From contig DASXBZ010000118.1 in assembly GCA_036491435.1 (NCBI GenBank), forward strand, positions 1 to 11,870: a stretch of 11,870 nucleotides of DNA. The letters run 5' to 3'. The notes below the pieces were generated by a model. That model had not been told where the DNA came from. It did not search any database and saw nothing but the letters and a program-made list of their open reading frames with translations. Source of the stretch: Bog-473 sp036491435. GTDB taxonomy: Bacteria > Actinomycetota > Acidimicrobiia > Acidimicrobiales > RAAP-2. Every line of letters begins with the position of its first letter. Within the stretch, counting starts at the first letter, position 1. Below, piece after piece: positions 5,360 to 11,870 of the stretch. The position numbers were made by a program, and so were the translations under genes.

Positions 5360-7305
5360 GACTTCCCTCCGAGCAGCGCGGTGATCGCCGCCTCGATCTC
5401 TCCGACGCGGAACGGCACGCCCTGGATCTTGGACATGGTCTGCGCGTCGACCAGGTACTCCGCCCGGAGCACCTTGCTCAGCTGGCCGAGGTTGACCTCG
5501 GGCACGAGGATCTGCGTGTAGCGCCCGAGCACCTCGCCCAGGTCGGCCGGCAGCGGGTTGAGGTGGCGCAGGTGGACGTGGGCCGCCTTCATCCCCCGCG
5601 CCCGCACCCGCTTCACGCCGGCCAAGACGGCGGCGTAGGTGGAACCCCAACTGACCAGGAGCAACTGGGCGTCGCCTGACTCGTCGTTCACCTCGATCGG
5701 CGGGATGTCGCGGGTGATGCCGTTGATCTTGTCCTCACGCAGGTGGACCATCCGCTCGTGGTTCACGCCTTCGTAGGAGACGTTGCCGCTGCCGTCGGCC
5801 TTCTCGAGGCCGCCGATACGGTGCTCGAGGCCGGGCAGGCCCGGCGGTGCCCACGGGCGCGCCAGCGTCTCGGCGTCGCGGATGTAGGGCCAGAAGTCGG
5901 GGTTGCCGTCGTCGCCGGTGTGGTTCGGCTCCGAGGCGAAGGCGGGGTCGATCGGCTCGAGCGCCTCGAGGTCGGGCAGGCGCCACGGCTCGGCGCCGTT
6001 GGCCAGATAGCCGTCCGAGAGCACGATCACCGGCGTGCGGTACTTGACGGCGAGTCGGGTCGCCTCGATCGCGATGGCGAAGCAGTCGCTCGGCGTCTTG
6101 GGCGCCAGGATCGGCAGCGGTGCTTCGCCGTGCCGCCCGTAGAGCGCGTGCAGCAGGTCGGCCTGCTCGGTCTTCGTCGGCAATCCCGTGGCCGGCCCGC
6201 CGCGCTGGACGTCAACGACGATCAGGGGGAGCTCGAGGCTGATGGCGAGGCCGATCGTCTCGGACTTGAGGTCGAGACCGGGACCGCTCGTGGTGGTGAC
6301 CCCGAGCGCGCCCCCGAAGGAGGCACCGAGCGCGGCGCCGACACCGGCGATCTCGTCCTCGGCCTGGAAGGTGCGGACGCCGAACTCCTTGCGCCGGCTC
6401 AGCTCGTGGAGGATGTCCGACGCCGGGGTGATCGGGTAGCTCCCGAGGAACAAAGGCACGCCGGCCAGACGGGAGGCCGCGATGAGGCCCCAGGCCAACG
6501 CCTGGTTCCCCGTGACCTGGATGTACTCGCCCTTCTCGAACGTGGCCGGCTTCACCTCGTAGTTGGACTCGAAGAGCTCGGCCGTCTCGCCGAAGTCGTA
6601 CCCGGCCCGGAAGGCCCGCGTGTTGGCGTCGACCACCTGGGGCTTGCCACCGAAGCGCTCCGCGATCCACTCGATCGTGGGATCGATCGGCCGCGTGTAG
6701 AGCCAGCTGATCAGGCCCAGCGCGAAGAAGTTCTTGGAGCGCTCGGCGTCACGGGGCTTGACGCCCGCCTCCTTGCAGACCTCCTGGGTGATGGAGGTCA
6801 TCGGGACCTCGTAGACCGTGTAAGCGGCGAGGGAGCCGTCGGTCAGGGGGTTCGACGCGTAGCCGGCCTTCGACAGGTCGCGCTCCTCGAAGGAGTCGCT
6901 GTTGACGATCAGGACGGTGCCCTTGGCCATCATGTCGATGTTCGCCTTGAGGGCAGCGGGGTTCATGGCCACGAGCACGTTCGGCGAGTCGCCCGGAGTG
7001 AGGATGTCGTGGTCCGAGATATGGACCTGGAACGCCGACACCCCGTTGACGGTCCCGGCGGGCGCCCGGATCTCCGCCGGGAAGTCGGGGAAGGTGGACA
7101 GGTCGTTGCCGAGCAGCGCACTGCTCGTCGTGAAGCGGTCGCCGGTCAGCTGCATGCCGTCGCCGGAGTCTCCGGCAAAGCGCACGATGACTTGGTCGAG
7201 CTGCTCGGTTGCGTGTTGCGTTCCCGATGCCACGGGCTGCCTCGTCTCGGTTGTCTCAGGTCGCGGAGAGCCCTGGCTCACTGCCACATCGGGGCCCGCG
7301 GGCAC
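5356..7305 (-). CDS. korA: 2-oxoglutarate:ferredoxin oxidoreductase, fused gamma-alpha subunit
   Basis: This 649-residue fusion is the partner of KorB. The N-terminal gamma domain (about 35-230) contains VIVRFAGDSGDGMQLTGDRF and FPAEIRAPAGTVNGVSAFQV. The alpha domain (about 260-649) contains SYPITPASDILHE at 289-301 (YPITP, substrate/CoA region) and RGGPATGLPTKTEQADL at 368-384, the arginine-bearing substrate segment. There is no ferredoxin-like delta domain, so electrons must go to a separate ferredoxin, and none is encoded here. The first 30 or so residues are unstructured. I use GTG 7305, preceded by GGAGAG about 11 nt away, but GTG codons at residues 7 and 9 are also possible. Architecture and size match mycobacterial KorA. 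The enzyme would serve the TCA cycle without a 2-oxoglutarate dehydrogenase complex, or run reductively. Confidence 0.95.
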   Translation of the reverse strand: MPAGPDVAVSQGSPRPETTETRQPVASGTQHATEQLDQVIVRFAGDSGDGMQLTGDRFTTSSALLGNDLSTFPDFPAEIRAPAGTVNGVSAFQVHISDHDILTPGDSPNVLVAMNPAALKANIDMMAKGTVLIVNSDSFEERDLSKAGYASNPLTDGSLAAYTVYEVPMTSITQEVCKEAGVKPRDAERSKNFFALGLISWLYTRPIDPTIEWIAERFGGKPQVVDANTRAFRAGYDFGETAELFESNYEVKPATFEKGEYIQVTGNQALAWGLIAASRLAGVPLFLGSYPITPASDILHELSRRKEFGVRTFQAEDEIAGVGAALGASFGGALGVTTTSGPGLDLKSETIGLAISLELPLIVVDVQRGGPATGLPTKTEQADLLHALYGRHGEAPLPILAPKTPSDCFAIAIEATRLAVKYRTPVIVLSDGYLANGAEPWRLPDLEALEPIDPAFASEPNHTGDDGNPDFWPYIRDAETLARPWAPPGLPGLEHRIGGLEKADGSGNVSYEGVNHERMVHLREDKINGITRDIPPIEVNDESGDAQLLLVSWGSTYAAVLAGVKRVRARGMKAAHVHLRHLNPLPADLGEVLGRYTQILVPEVNLGQLSKVLRAEYLVDAQTMSKIQGVPFRVGEIEAAITALLGGKS

Positions 7306-7437
7306 GGCGCGCGGCGCTCTCCGTCCAATATTTCGTTCGTGTGAATCCTAATCCCGCCCTCCAGGAGTCCTCCGGACACCCTGGTCCGGCCTCCGGAACC
7401 GGCCCGGCGGGACCGGCGAGGCGGCGCCCGCCAGGGC
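7306..7437. other. Intergenic region between fbaB and korA, with likely korA promoter
   Basis: Read on the minus strand, fbaB ends at 7438. A hairpin CCGGAC-6 nt-GTCCGG (7372-7389) without a T-run follows and may weakly attenuate read-through. Next comes a clearly AT-richer patch (7325-7355) in otherwise GC-rich DNA. It contains TAGGAT (7350-7345), a TANNNT -10 candidate giving a leader of about 33 nt with GGAGAG before korA. No credible -35 is seen. Confidence 0.4.
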
Positions 7438-8493
7438 TCAGGCGATGGTCACCTCGGCGTCGAGGTACACGTCCTGGATGGCATGGATGAGGGCGGCGCC
7501 TTCCGCCATCGGACGGGAGAACGACTTGCGGCCCACGATGAGGCCCATGCCGCCGGCGCGCTTGTTGATGACCGCAGTGCGGATTGCCTGGGCCAGGTCG
7601 CTGTCGCCCGATGACTCGCCGCCGGAGTTGATGAGGCCGATGCGGCCTGCGTAGCAGTTCACGACCTGCCAGCGGGTGAGGTCGATCGGGTTGTCCGTGG
7701 TGAGCTCGTCGTAGACCAGTGGGTCGGTGCGGCCGAAGCCGATCGCCGTGTAGCCGCCGTTGTTCGTCGGCGCCTTCTGCTTGATGATGTCCGCCTCGAT
7801 GGTGACGCCCAGGTGGTTGGCCTGGCCGGTGAGGTCGGCCGAGGTCTCGTAGTTGACGCCGTCCTTGGTGAAGGCCGGGTTCCGCAGGTAGCACCAGAGC
7901 ACGGTGAACATGCCGAGCTCGTGCGCCTCGGCGAAGGCGTCGCTCACCTGCTGGAGCTCGCGGTCCATGTCGTCGGAGCCGAAGTAGATCGTGGCCCCGA
8001 CGGCGACCGCGCCGAGGTCGAAGGCCTGGCGTACGGAGCCGAACATGATCTGGTCGTAGGTGTTGGGCACGTGCATGAAGGCGTTGTGGTTCAGCTTGCA
8101 TATGAAGGGGATCCGGTGCACGTACTTGCGGCTGGCCAGGCCAAGTGTGCCGAGGGTGGTGGCGACGGCGTTGCATTCGCCGGCAAGGGCGAGCTCGATG
8201 ATGTTCAGCGGGTCGAAGTAGGCGGGGTTCTTGGAGAAGCTGGCGGCGGCGGAGTGCTCGATGCCTTGGTCGACGGGGAGGATGGAGATGTATCCAGTGC
8301 CGGCGAGGCGGCCGTGGTTGAAGACGCTCCCGAGGTTGCGCAAGACGTTCGGCGAGCGGTCGGAGTTCGTGAAGACGGTGTCCAGGTAATCCGGGCCGGG
8401 GAGCGTCAGGTTCTCTCGTGGGATGGCCTTGGCGGTATAGCTGAGGAGCGCGTCCGCGTCGTCGCCCAGCAGGGAGTGCAGGTCGGTCGTCAT
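7438..8493 (-). CDS. fbaB: Class I fructose-bisphosphate aldolase (DhnA/FbaB type)
   Basis: This 351-residue protein is near-collinear with E. coli FbaB (about 350 residues). It catalyses reversible cleavage of fructose 1,6-bisphosphate to dihydroxyacetone phosphate and glyceraldehyde 3-phosphate in the cytosol. Recognised segments are GRLAGTGYISILPVDQGIEH (61-80), KLNHN (133-137), AVAVGATIYFGS (162-173), SADLTGQANHL (218-228) and the Schiff-base lysine K238 in ADIIKQK. The phosphate-binding segments are LINSGG (287-292) and GGMGLIVGRKSF (314-325). All key residues are present. The ATG at 8493 has no ribosome site, but TAGGCT ends 8 nt before it, suggesting a leaderless mRNA. It lies upstream of korAB on the same strand with a 132-nt gap, so it is probably a separate transcript. 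Confidence 0.96.
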   Translation of the reverse strand: MTTDLHSLLGDDADALLSYTAKAIPRENLTLPGPDYLDTVFTNSDRSPNVLRNLGSVFNHGRLAGTGYISILPVDQGIEHSAAASFSKNPAYFDPLNIIELALAGECNAVATTLGTLGLASRKYVHRIPFICKLNHNAFMHVPNTYDQIMFGSVRQAFDLGAVAVGATIYFGSDDMDRELQQVSDAFAEAHELGMFTVLWCYLRNPAFTKDGVNYETSADLTGQANHLGVTIEADIIKQKAPTNNGGYTAIGFGRTDPLVYDELTTDNPIDLTRWQVVNCYAGRIGLINSGGESSGDSDLAQAIRTAVINKRAGGMGLIVGRKSFSRPMAEGAALIHAIQDVYLDAEVTIA

Positions 8494-8501
8494 GGTCTGT
8501 C

Positions 8502-8507
8502 AGCCTA
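8502..8507 (-). promoter_or_regulatory. Putative -10 box for leaderless fbaB mRNA
   Basis: On the minus strand TAGGCT (8507 to 8502) fits TANNNT and is followed by GACAGACC and then the fbaB ATG at 8493. Transcription would start at about 8493-8495, leaving no leader. No ribosome site is present, which agrees. No -35 is recognisable. Confidence 0.45.
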
Positions 8508-8686
8508 CCCCCGCGACCCGATCGGTCTTTGGGCTGGTGGGCGGGGTTGCCGCGGCCTTTTCCCTGATGGATGTGCCGTGCATGTTGGACGCATCCCCCG
8601 ACGCATATTGGGAATATCTCGCCCATACGCTGCAGGGTGGGTAGGGGTTATGAGGCAACCAGATTCGCGTCAAGCGGAGGACGCTC
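8508..8686. other. Divergent intergenic region between fbaB and L,D-transpeptidase gene
   Basis: This spacer contains GGAGGA (8676-8681), the ribosome site of the downstream plus-strand gene. It also holds an AT-rich inverted repeat, ATATT-GGG-AATAT, at 8605-8617 and a TACGCT box at 8626-8631 that could be the -10 of the plus-strand gene, giving a leader of about 50 nt. The -35 position is not convincing. No further gene is seen. Confidence 0.4.
8605..8617. promoter_or_regulatory. AT-rich inverted repeat, possible operator
   Basis: ATATT-GGG-AATAT is a perfect 5-bp inverted repeat in GC-rich surroundings. It lies about 9 nt upstream of a -10-like TACGCT, so a bound protein there would overlap a promoter of the L,D-transpeptidase gene. 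Confidence 0.3.
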
Positions 8687-10036
8687 GTGAGTGGAGTGCA
8701 CAGAACCCGGGGAAGGCAGCCGCTGCGCTCCCTTCCTATGCGCCCGATCTTGCTCGGGGGCGGCGTGGTGGTCCTCATCGTGGCGGCAATCGTCGTGTTC
8801 AGCGGCGGCTCGTCGTCACCGCCACCGTCTCCCTCGCATTCGCATCCCGGGACTGCGAGCGTCTCGGATCACCGAGGGTCGGGCGGGTCGGGCGGGACTC
8901 TCTTCGTGACGTCGTCCTCGCCGGCGGAAGGCGCACAGAACGTGGCATCGAACATGCCGATCTCGGTGACGTTCTCCCAGCCGGTCGCCCTGGGCAAGGT
9001 CACGCCACAGCTGTCCCCCGCTTTCGGGGGTAAGTGGGTCCGCAGCAGCAAGAACACCCTGACGTTCCAGCTCAGCTCGCCGCTCGTCCCCTCGTCCCAT
9101 GTCGTCGTCACGATCCCGGGCGGCCCGTCCGGGCTGCGGAGTCAGAACGGCGCCCGGCTGTCGAGGTCGACCACTGTCTCCTTCAGCGTCGTCGCCGGTG
9201 ACGAGCTCCGCCTCCAGCAGCTGCTGGCGGGGCTCAACTTCCTCCCGCTGAGCTTTGCATCGAGCGGCACGGCGCCGACCAGGGCGAACCTGGCGACGGA
9301 CCAGGCCGGGGCCTTCGCCTGGCGCTGGCCCAACCTGCCTACGGAGTTGACCACGATGTGGACCCAGGGCACAGAGAACGAGATCACCCGGGCCGCCGTC
9401 GAAGCGTTCCAGAGCCAGAACAACCTGACCGTCGACGGCATCGCGGGACCGGCCGTGTGGACCGCGCTCATCAACGACACGATCAACGGCAAGTCCGACT
9501 CGACGCCCTACATCTACGTGTTGGTCAACAAGGCCGTACCCCAGAGCCTCACGCTGTGGAACAACGGCGCCGCGCAATACGTCGGGATCCCGGTCAACAC
9601 CGGAATCCCGGGTGCGGACACGACTGACGGCTCGTATGCGGTGTTCGAGCATGTGCGCTACTCGGAGATGAAGGGGACGAACGTGGACGGGTCGACGTAC
9701 GACGATCCCAACGTCCCGTATGCGAGTTATTTCAACGGGGGCGATGCCCTCCACGGGTTCGTCCGCTCCTCCTACGGCTCGCCGCAGAGCAACGGCTGCG
9801 TCGAGATGAGCTACGCCGACGCGGCGTTGGTGTGGCCGTTGACCCCGATCGGGACGCTGGTCACCGTCGTCGGGCCCAACTTCGGGTCCACTCCCCCGAC
9901 GACGACCACGACGGCGCCGCCGGCTCCGGCTCCGGCTCCTCCGGCCCCGACGACACCTGCGCCGGCGCCTCCGGCGACGACGACGACCGCCGCTCCGGCG
10001 GCGGCGGCAAGCACCGGGAACACGCCGGCGGGCTAG
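8687..10036 (+). CDS. YkuD-type L,D-transpeptidase with Ig-like and peptidoglycan-binding domains
   Basis: This 449-residue membrane-anchored cell-wall enzyme should form 3-3 cross-links in peptidoglycan or attach proteins to it. In order: short basic cytoplasmic tail (1-19), one membrane segment (about 20-38), Ser/Pro/Gly linker (40-70), a Big_5-like bacterial Ig domain opening SSSPAEGAQNVASNMPISVT (about 76-168), a peptidoglycan-binding repeat (about 218-262, AVEAFQSQNNLTVDGIAGPAVW), and the YkuD catalytic domain (about 274-397). The catalytic motif is complete: H356 (HGFVRSS) and C371 in SNGCVEM. The last 50 residues are a Thr/Pro/Ala tail, probably a wall-spanning linker. GTG 8687 is preceded by GGAGGA with 5-nt spacing. 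Its neighbour on the right converges 66 nt away. Confidence 0.93.
   Translation: MSGVHRTRGRQPLRSLPMRPILLGGGVVVLIVAAIVVFSGGSSSPPPSPSHSHPGTASVSDHRGSGGSGGTLFVTSSSPAEGAQNVASNMPISVTFSQPVALGKVTPQLSPAFGGKWVRSSKNTLTFQLSSPLVPSSHVVVTIPGGPSGLRSQNGARLSRSTTVSFSVVAGDELRLQQLLAGLNFLPLSFASSGTAPTRANLATDQAGAFAWRWPNLPTELTTMWTQGTENEITRAAVEAFQSQNNLTVDGIAGPAVWTALINDTINGKSDSTPYIYVLVNKAVPQSLTLWNNGAAQYVGIPVNTGIPGADTTDGSYAVFEHVRYSEMKGTNVDGSTYDDPNVPYASYFNGGDALHGFVRSSYGSPQSNGCVEMSYADAALVWPLTPIGTLVTVVGPNFGSTPPTTTTTAPPAPAPAPPAPTTPAPAPPATTTTAAPAAAASTGNTPAG
9890..10015 (+). repeat. Low-complexity Thr/Pro/Ala-coding repeat
   Basis: Imperfect runs of ACG/ACC (Thr) and CCG/GCT/GCC (Pro-Ala) codons encode the C-terminal tail of the L,D-transpeptidase. 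Such tracts vary in length between strains by slippage. Confidence 0.7.
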
Positions 10037-10102
10037 CTATGTGGTTGGGGGGGTTCGGGGCGGTCGGGGCGGGCGGGGTCGCGGGCGCGTGGCGCGGGCG
10101 GG
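10037..10102. other. G-rich convergent spacer with G-quadruplex potential
   Basis: The 66 nt between the two convergent stop codons are strongly G-rich on the plus strand. Within 10047-10078 there are five runs of three or more G (7, 4, 4, 3 and 4) separated by 1-5 nt, which meets the usual pattern for a G-quadruplex. There is no classical hairpin plus T-run terminator here. Confidence 0.55.
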
Positions 10103-11662
10103 TCAGCGAGCGGGCTTCTTCGGCGGGCGCTTGCGACTTCCGCCTGGGGCACGGCGTTCGGGGCCGAGGCTGCGCAGCCGCTCGGTGACGTCGTACGCCT
10201 CGGGGTCGCTGTGCCGGATCCGCTCGAAGTACTCGCGCGCCCGCGGGATGTCGCCCGCACGCTCGTAGAAATCAGCCAGGACGTACCACTGCCGCAGGTG
10301 CCGCTCCGCCGGATTACGCAGGTTCTTGGTCGCACCCGCCGTCGCCAACATGGAGATGGCTCCGTTGAGGTCGCCGGTTTCCGCGAGTGAGGACGCCGCC
10401 ACGATGCGGCCCTCGGCGAGGACGTCGGGGTCCGGCGAGCTCTGCCGCAATTCGGTCCACAGCTCGGCCACCTTCTTCGGCTTGCGCAACGCGCGCTGGC
10501 AATCCATCAGCTCGGGCAGGTGGTTCGTGGCGTCGGTCATCTCGCCGAAGGTCTGGAGGTGTCGTGCGGCTTCGCGCCATCGGCCGCTGCGGTAGGCGGC
10601 AAGGCCGGTGAGCTCCTGCACGGCGGCGACGCTCGGGGTTTCGGCGACGACCGGTTTGATCTGGCGGAGCGCATCTTGGAAGCGTCCCCGTTCGTAAGAG
10701 CTGAACGCGGCCTCTGCCTTCTCGACGAGTCGTTCCCTGTGGGCGGCGGTGGCGATGTCGGCGGCGTTGCGGATCTCGGCGGCGACCTCGGGCGGAAGTG
10801 TCGTGCGGTTGCTCAGTGCCGCGAGGGCGCGGGTGGCCGAGCGGCCGGCCGGAGCTGCGCTCGGCCGTGGCGTTCGGGGCCGAGTTGGTTTCGGAGTCGA
10901 TGTGGGCGCCGCTGCGGTGGTGCGGGGGCGTCGCTGTTTGGGCGGGGCGTCTGCCCATTCGTCGCGGCCGTCGTCACGAGTCCAGGCGACCTGCCGGCGG
11001 TTGGTCGGTGCGCTGCGGGTCGGCTCTTTGTATTGGGGGCGACCTTCGTCGGTATCGTCACGCGTGCGGGTGACGTCGCGCGCGCCGCGCCGGGCCACGT
11101 TGCCCCACTGCCTGGCTTTGGTCGGGAGTGGGTTTTCTTCTTCGAAGGTGTCGCGGCCGTATGGGCGAGGTTGCCTGGATGTGGTGCCGCCTGAGCCTGT
11201 GCCCCGTGTCGGTGGGCGTCGGGGACCGCGGTCGGGTCGTTCGTCGCGTCGGGGCTGCGCCTGGGATCGAGACTGGTCGCCGGTCCGGCTCCGGGTGCGG
11301 GGCCCCGATGGACGGCCGGTTCGAGAGGAGGCGCTAGATGATCGGCTCGACGTGGAAGCGCTCCGAGCGCCGGCGGAACGTCCCTTGTAACCACCCGAGC
11401 CGGACCCGCTCGATCCCCTCGAGGGTGCGCCGGGCCGGCCGCCGGAACTGCTCGACCTCGATGCGCTCGCTCGCTTGGGGCCGCCGCCAGCACGTCCGCC
11501 CGCGCCGCTCGTGCTCGGACGACCGGTTCGCCCCGAGCGACTCGCAGTGCCGCCGCGCGCTGGGCGACCGCCTTGGCCTGTGCCGCTTCGCCCGCCGGTG
11601 CTGGGGCGGCTCGGGCGCGCCGAGGAGGCGCGACGGTTTGGCCGTGGCGACTGCGCGGGCAT
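10103..11662 (-). CDS. Protein with basic disordered N-terminus and TPR-like C-terminus
   Basis: From ATG 11662 this predicts 519 residues. Residues 1 to about 280 are low-complexity and rich in Arg, Ser, Gly, Pro and Thr, strongly basic, with islands such as FEEENPLPTKARQWGNVARRGARDV (173-197, shown in part: KARQWGNVARRGARDV). Residues from about 285 to the end form an alpha-helical TPR-like region: AEAAFSSYERGRFQDALRQI, TGLAAYRSGRWREAARHL, AASSLAETGDLNGAISML and LADFYERAGDIPRAREYFER, each with the small-residue pattern of TPR helices. The tail ends in basic SRKRPPKKPAR. TPR domains bind proteins and the Arg/Gly/Ser part may bind nucleic acid; neither is shown. The start is chosen because TACAAT lies 7 nt upstream. 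A longer reading from TTG 11737 would begin inside the rRNA terminator. The function is not recognised. Confidence 0.8.
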   Translation of the reverse strand: MPAQSPRPNRRASSARPSRPSTGGRSGTGQGGRPARGGTASRSGRTGRPSTSGAGGRAGGGPKRASASRSSSSGGRPGAPSRGSSGSGSGGYKGRSAGARSASTSSRSSSASSRTGRPSGPRTRSRTGDQSRSQAQPRRDERPDRGPRRPPTRGTGSGGTTSRQPRPYGRDTFEEENPLPTKARQWGNVARRGARDVTRTRDDTDEGRPQYKEPTRSAPTNRRQVAWTRDDGRDEWADAPPKQRRPRTTAAAPTSTPKPTRPRTPRPSAAPAGRSATRALAALSNRTTLPPEVAAEIRNAADIATAAHRERLVEKAEAAFSSYERGRFQDALRQIKPVVAETPSVAAVQELTGLAAYRSGRWREAARHLQTFGEMTDATNHLPELMDCQRALRKPKKVAELWTELRQSSPDPDVLAEGRIVAASSLAETGDLNGAISMLATAGATKNLRNPAERHLRQWYVLADFYERAGDIPRAREYFERIRHSDPEAYDVTERLRSLGPERRAPGGSRKRPPKKPAR

Positions 11663-11669
11663 TTGGACG

Positions 11670-11675
11670 ATTGTA
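11670..11675 (-). promoter_or_regulatory. -10 box for leaderless mRNA of the TPR-like gene
   Basis: On the minus strand TACAAT (11675 to 11670) is a near-consensus -10, followed by CGTCCAA and the ATG at 11662. This spacing puts the transcription start at the start codon. No ribosome site is present. It gives the gene its own promoter behind the rRNA terminator. Confidence 0.55.
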
Positions 11676-11728
11676 GGTGTCGCCTGGTTCGGTGGACGTC
11701 GGCTTCGCTCGTTCGGTCGACGGTCCGA

Positions 11729-11767
11729 AAACGACAAAGTCCCCTCGAGCCGGAGCTCAGAGGGGAC
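11729..11767 (-). terminator. Intrinsic terminator of the rRNA operon
   Basis: On the minus strand an 8-bp stem, GTCCCCTC (11767-11760) with GAGGGGAC (11746-11739), is extended by GAGC/GCTC around a 4-nt loop with one bulged base. It is followed by TTTGTCGTTTT. Stem, tight loop and T-rich tail lie about 15-50 nt past the 5S 3' end, as expected for an rRNA operon terminator. Confidence 0.88.
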
Positions 11768-11781
11768 CTCGTCAATGAGAA

Positions 11782-11870
11782 ATCCCGGCGGCGACCTACT
11801 CTCCCAGGGGGCCTCCCCCCAAGTACCATCGGCGCGGGCGGGCTTAACTGCCGTGTTCGGAATGGGAACG
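11782..11870 (-). rRNA. rrf: 5S ribosomal RNA, 3' part (truncated by window edge)
   Basis: The reverse complement shows the conserved 5S segments CATTCCGAACACGG, AGTTAAGCCC, CGCCGATGGTACT and GGGAGAGTAGGTCGCCGCC. Roughly 89 nt are present; the 5' 25-30 nt lie beyond the right edge. The 3' end is placed by analogy with helix I of actinobacterial 5S and could shift by 1-3 nt. The 23S and 16S genes would be expected further right. Confidence 0.96.

Noticed and set aside
4130..5521. Plus-strand open frame (463 codons) opposite korB
   Set aside because: Its Arg/Val/Gly/His-rich translation has no domain and lies antisense to korB; it is a mirror frame.
5743..7344. Long plus-strand open frame (533 codons) opposite korA
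   Set aside because: It is antisense to a gene with full family motifs; its translation has no recognisable motif and reflects the codon bias of GC-rich DNA.
7372..7389. Hairpin after fbaB as an intrinsic terminator
   Set aside because: The stem is only 6 bp and no T-run follows on the minus strand, so I list it only as a possible attenuating hairpin.
7813..9033. Plus-strand open frame spanning fbaB, the spacer and the L,D-transpeptidase start
   Set aside because: It is antisense to fbaB and out of frame with the transpeptidase, both strongly supported.
10520..11676. Several plus-strand open frames opposite the TPR-like gene
   Set aside because: They are Arg/Gly/Cys-rich without domain signatures or ribosome sites; the minus frame has TPR-like helices and a near-consensus promoter.
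11663..11737. Extended N-terminus of the TPR-like protein from TTG 11737
   Set aside because: It would start inside the T-rich tail of the rRNA terminator and run through the TACAAT promoter; ATG 11662 is better supported.

Overview
The window is GC-rich chromosomal DNA. Its gene content and signals suggest an actinobacterium: start codons placed directly behind TANNNT -10 boxes, a mycothiol-isomerase-like DinB-fold protein, a fused gamma-alpha 2-oxoglutarate:ferredoxin oxidoreductase as in mycobacteria, and a YkuD L,D-transpeptidase with a Pro/Thr/Ala tail. An Acidimicrobiia-like lineage is possible, but I cannot fix the taxon from sequence alone.

Layout. 31-2090 holds a minus-strand VOC-fold protein, a tiny plus-strand lipoprotein and a minus-strand acyl-CoA dehydrogenase. 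Divergent from the dehydrogenase, 2218-4257 is a tightly overlapping plus-strand trio: zinc-dependent alcohol dehydrogenase, VOC-fold protein and TIGR03086/DinB-like metal protein. This looks like a small catabolic or aldehyde-processing cassette with an unknown substrate. 4289-8493 is a minus-strand central-carbon block: korB and korA (2-oxoglutarate:ferredoxin oxidoreductase, overlapping by ATGA), then class I fructose-bisphosphate aldolase fbaB. 8687-10036 encodes an envelope L,D-transpeptidase on the plus strand. It converges, across a G-rich spacer, on a minus-strand gene (10103-11662) for a protein with a long basic disordered N-terminus and a TPR-like C-terminus. The right edge is the 3' part of a minus-strand 5S rRNA and its intrinsic terminator, so an rRNA operon probably lies just outside the window.

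No mobile element, CRISPR array or tRNA was seen. I found no clear-cut new defence or biosynthetic system. The most useful leads are the ADH-VOC-DinB cassette, the contrasting metal-ligand patterns of the two VOC proteins, an acyl-CoA dehydrogenase without the usual C-terminal catalytic Glu, apparent leaderless starts at three genes, and the Arg/Ser/Gly-rich TPR protein directly behind the rRNA terminator.
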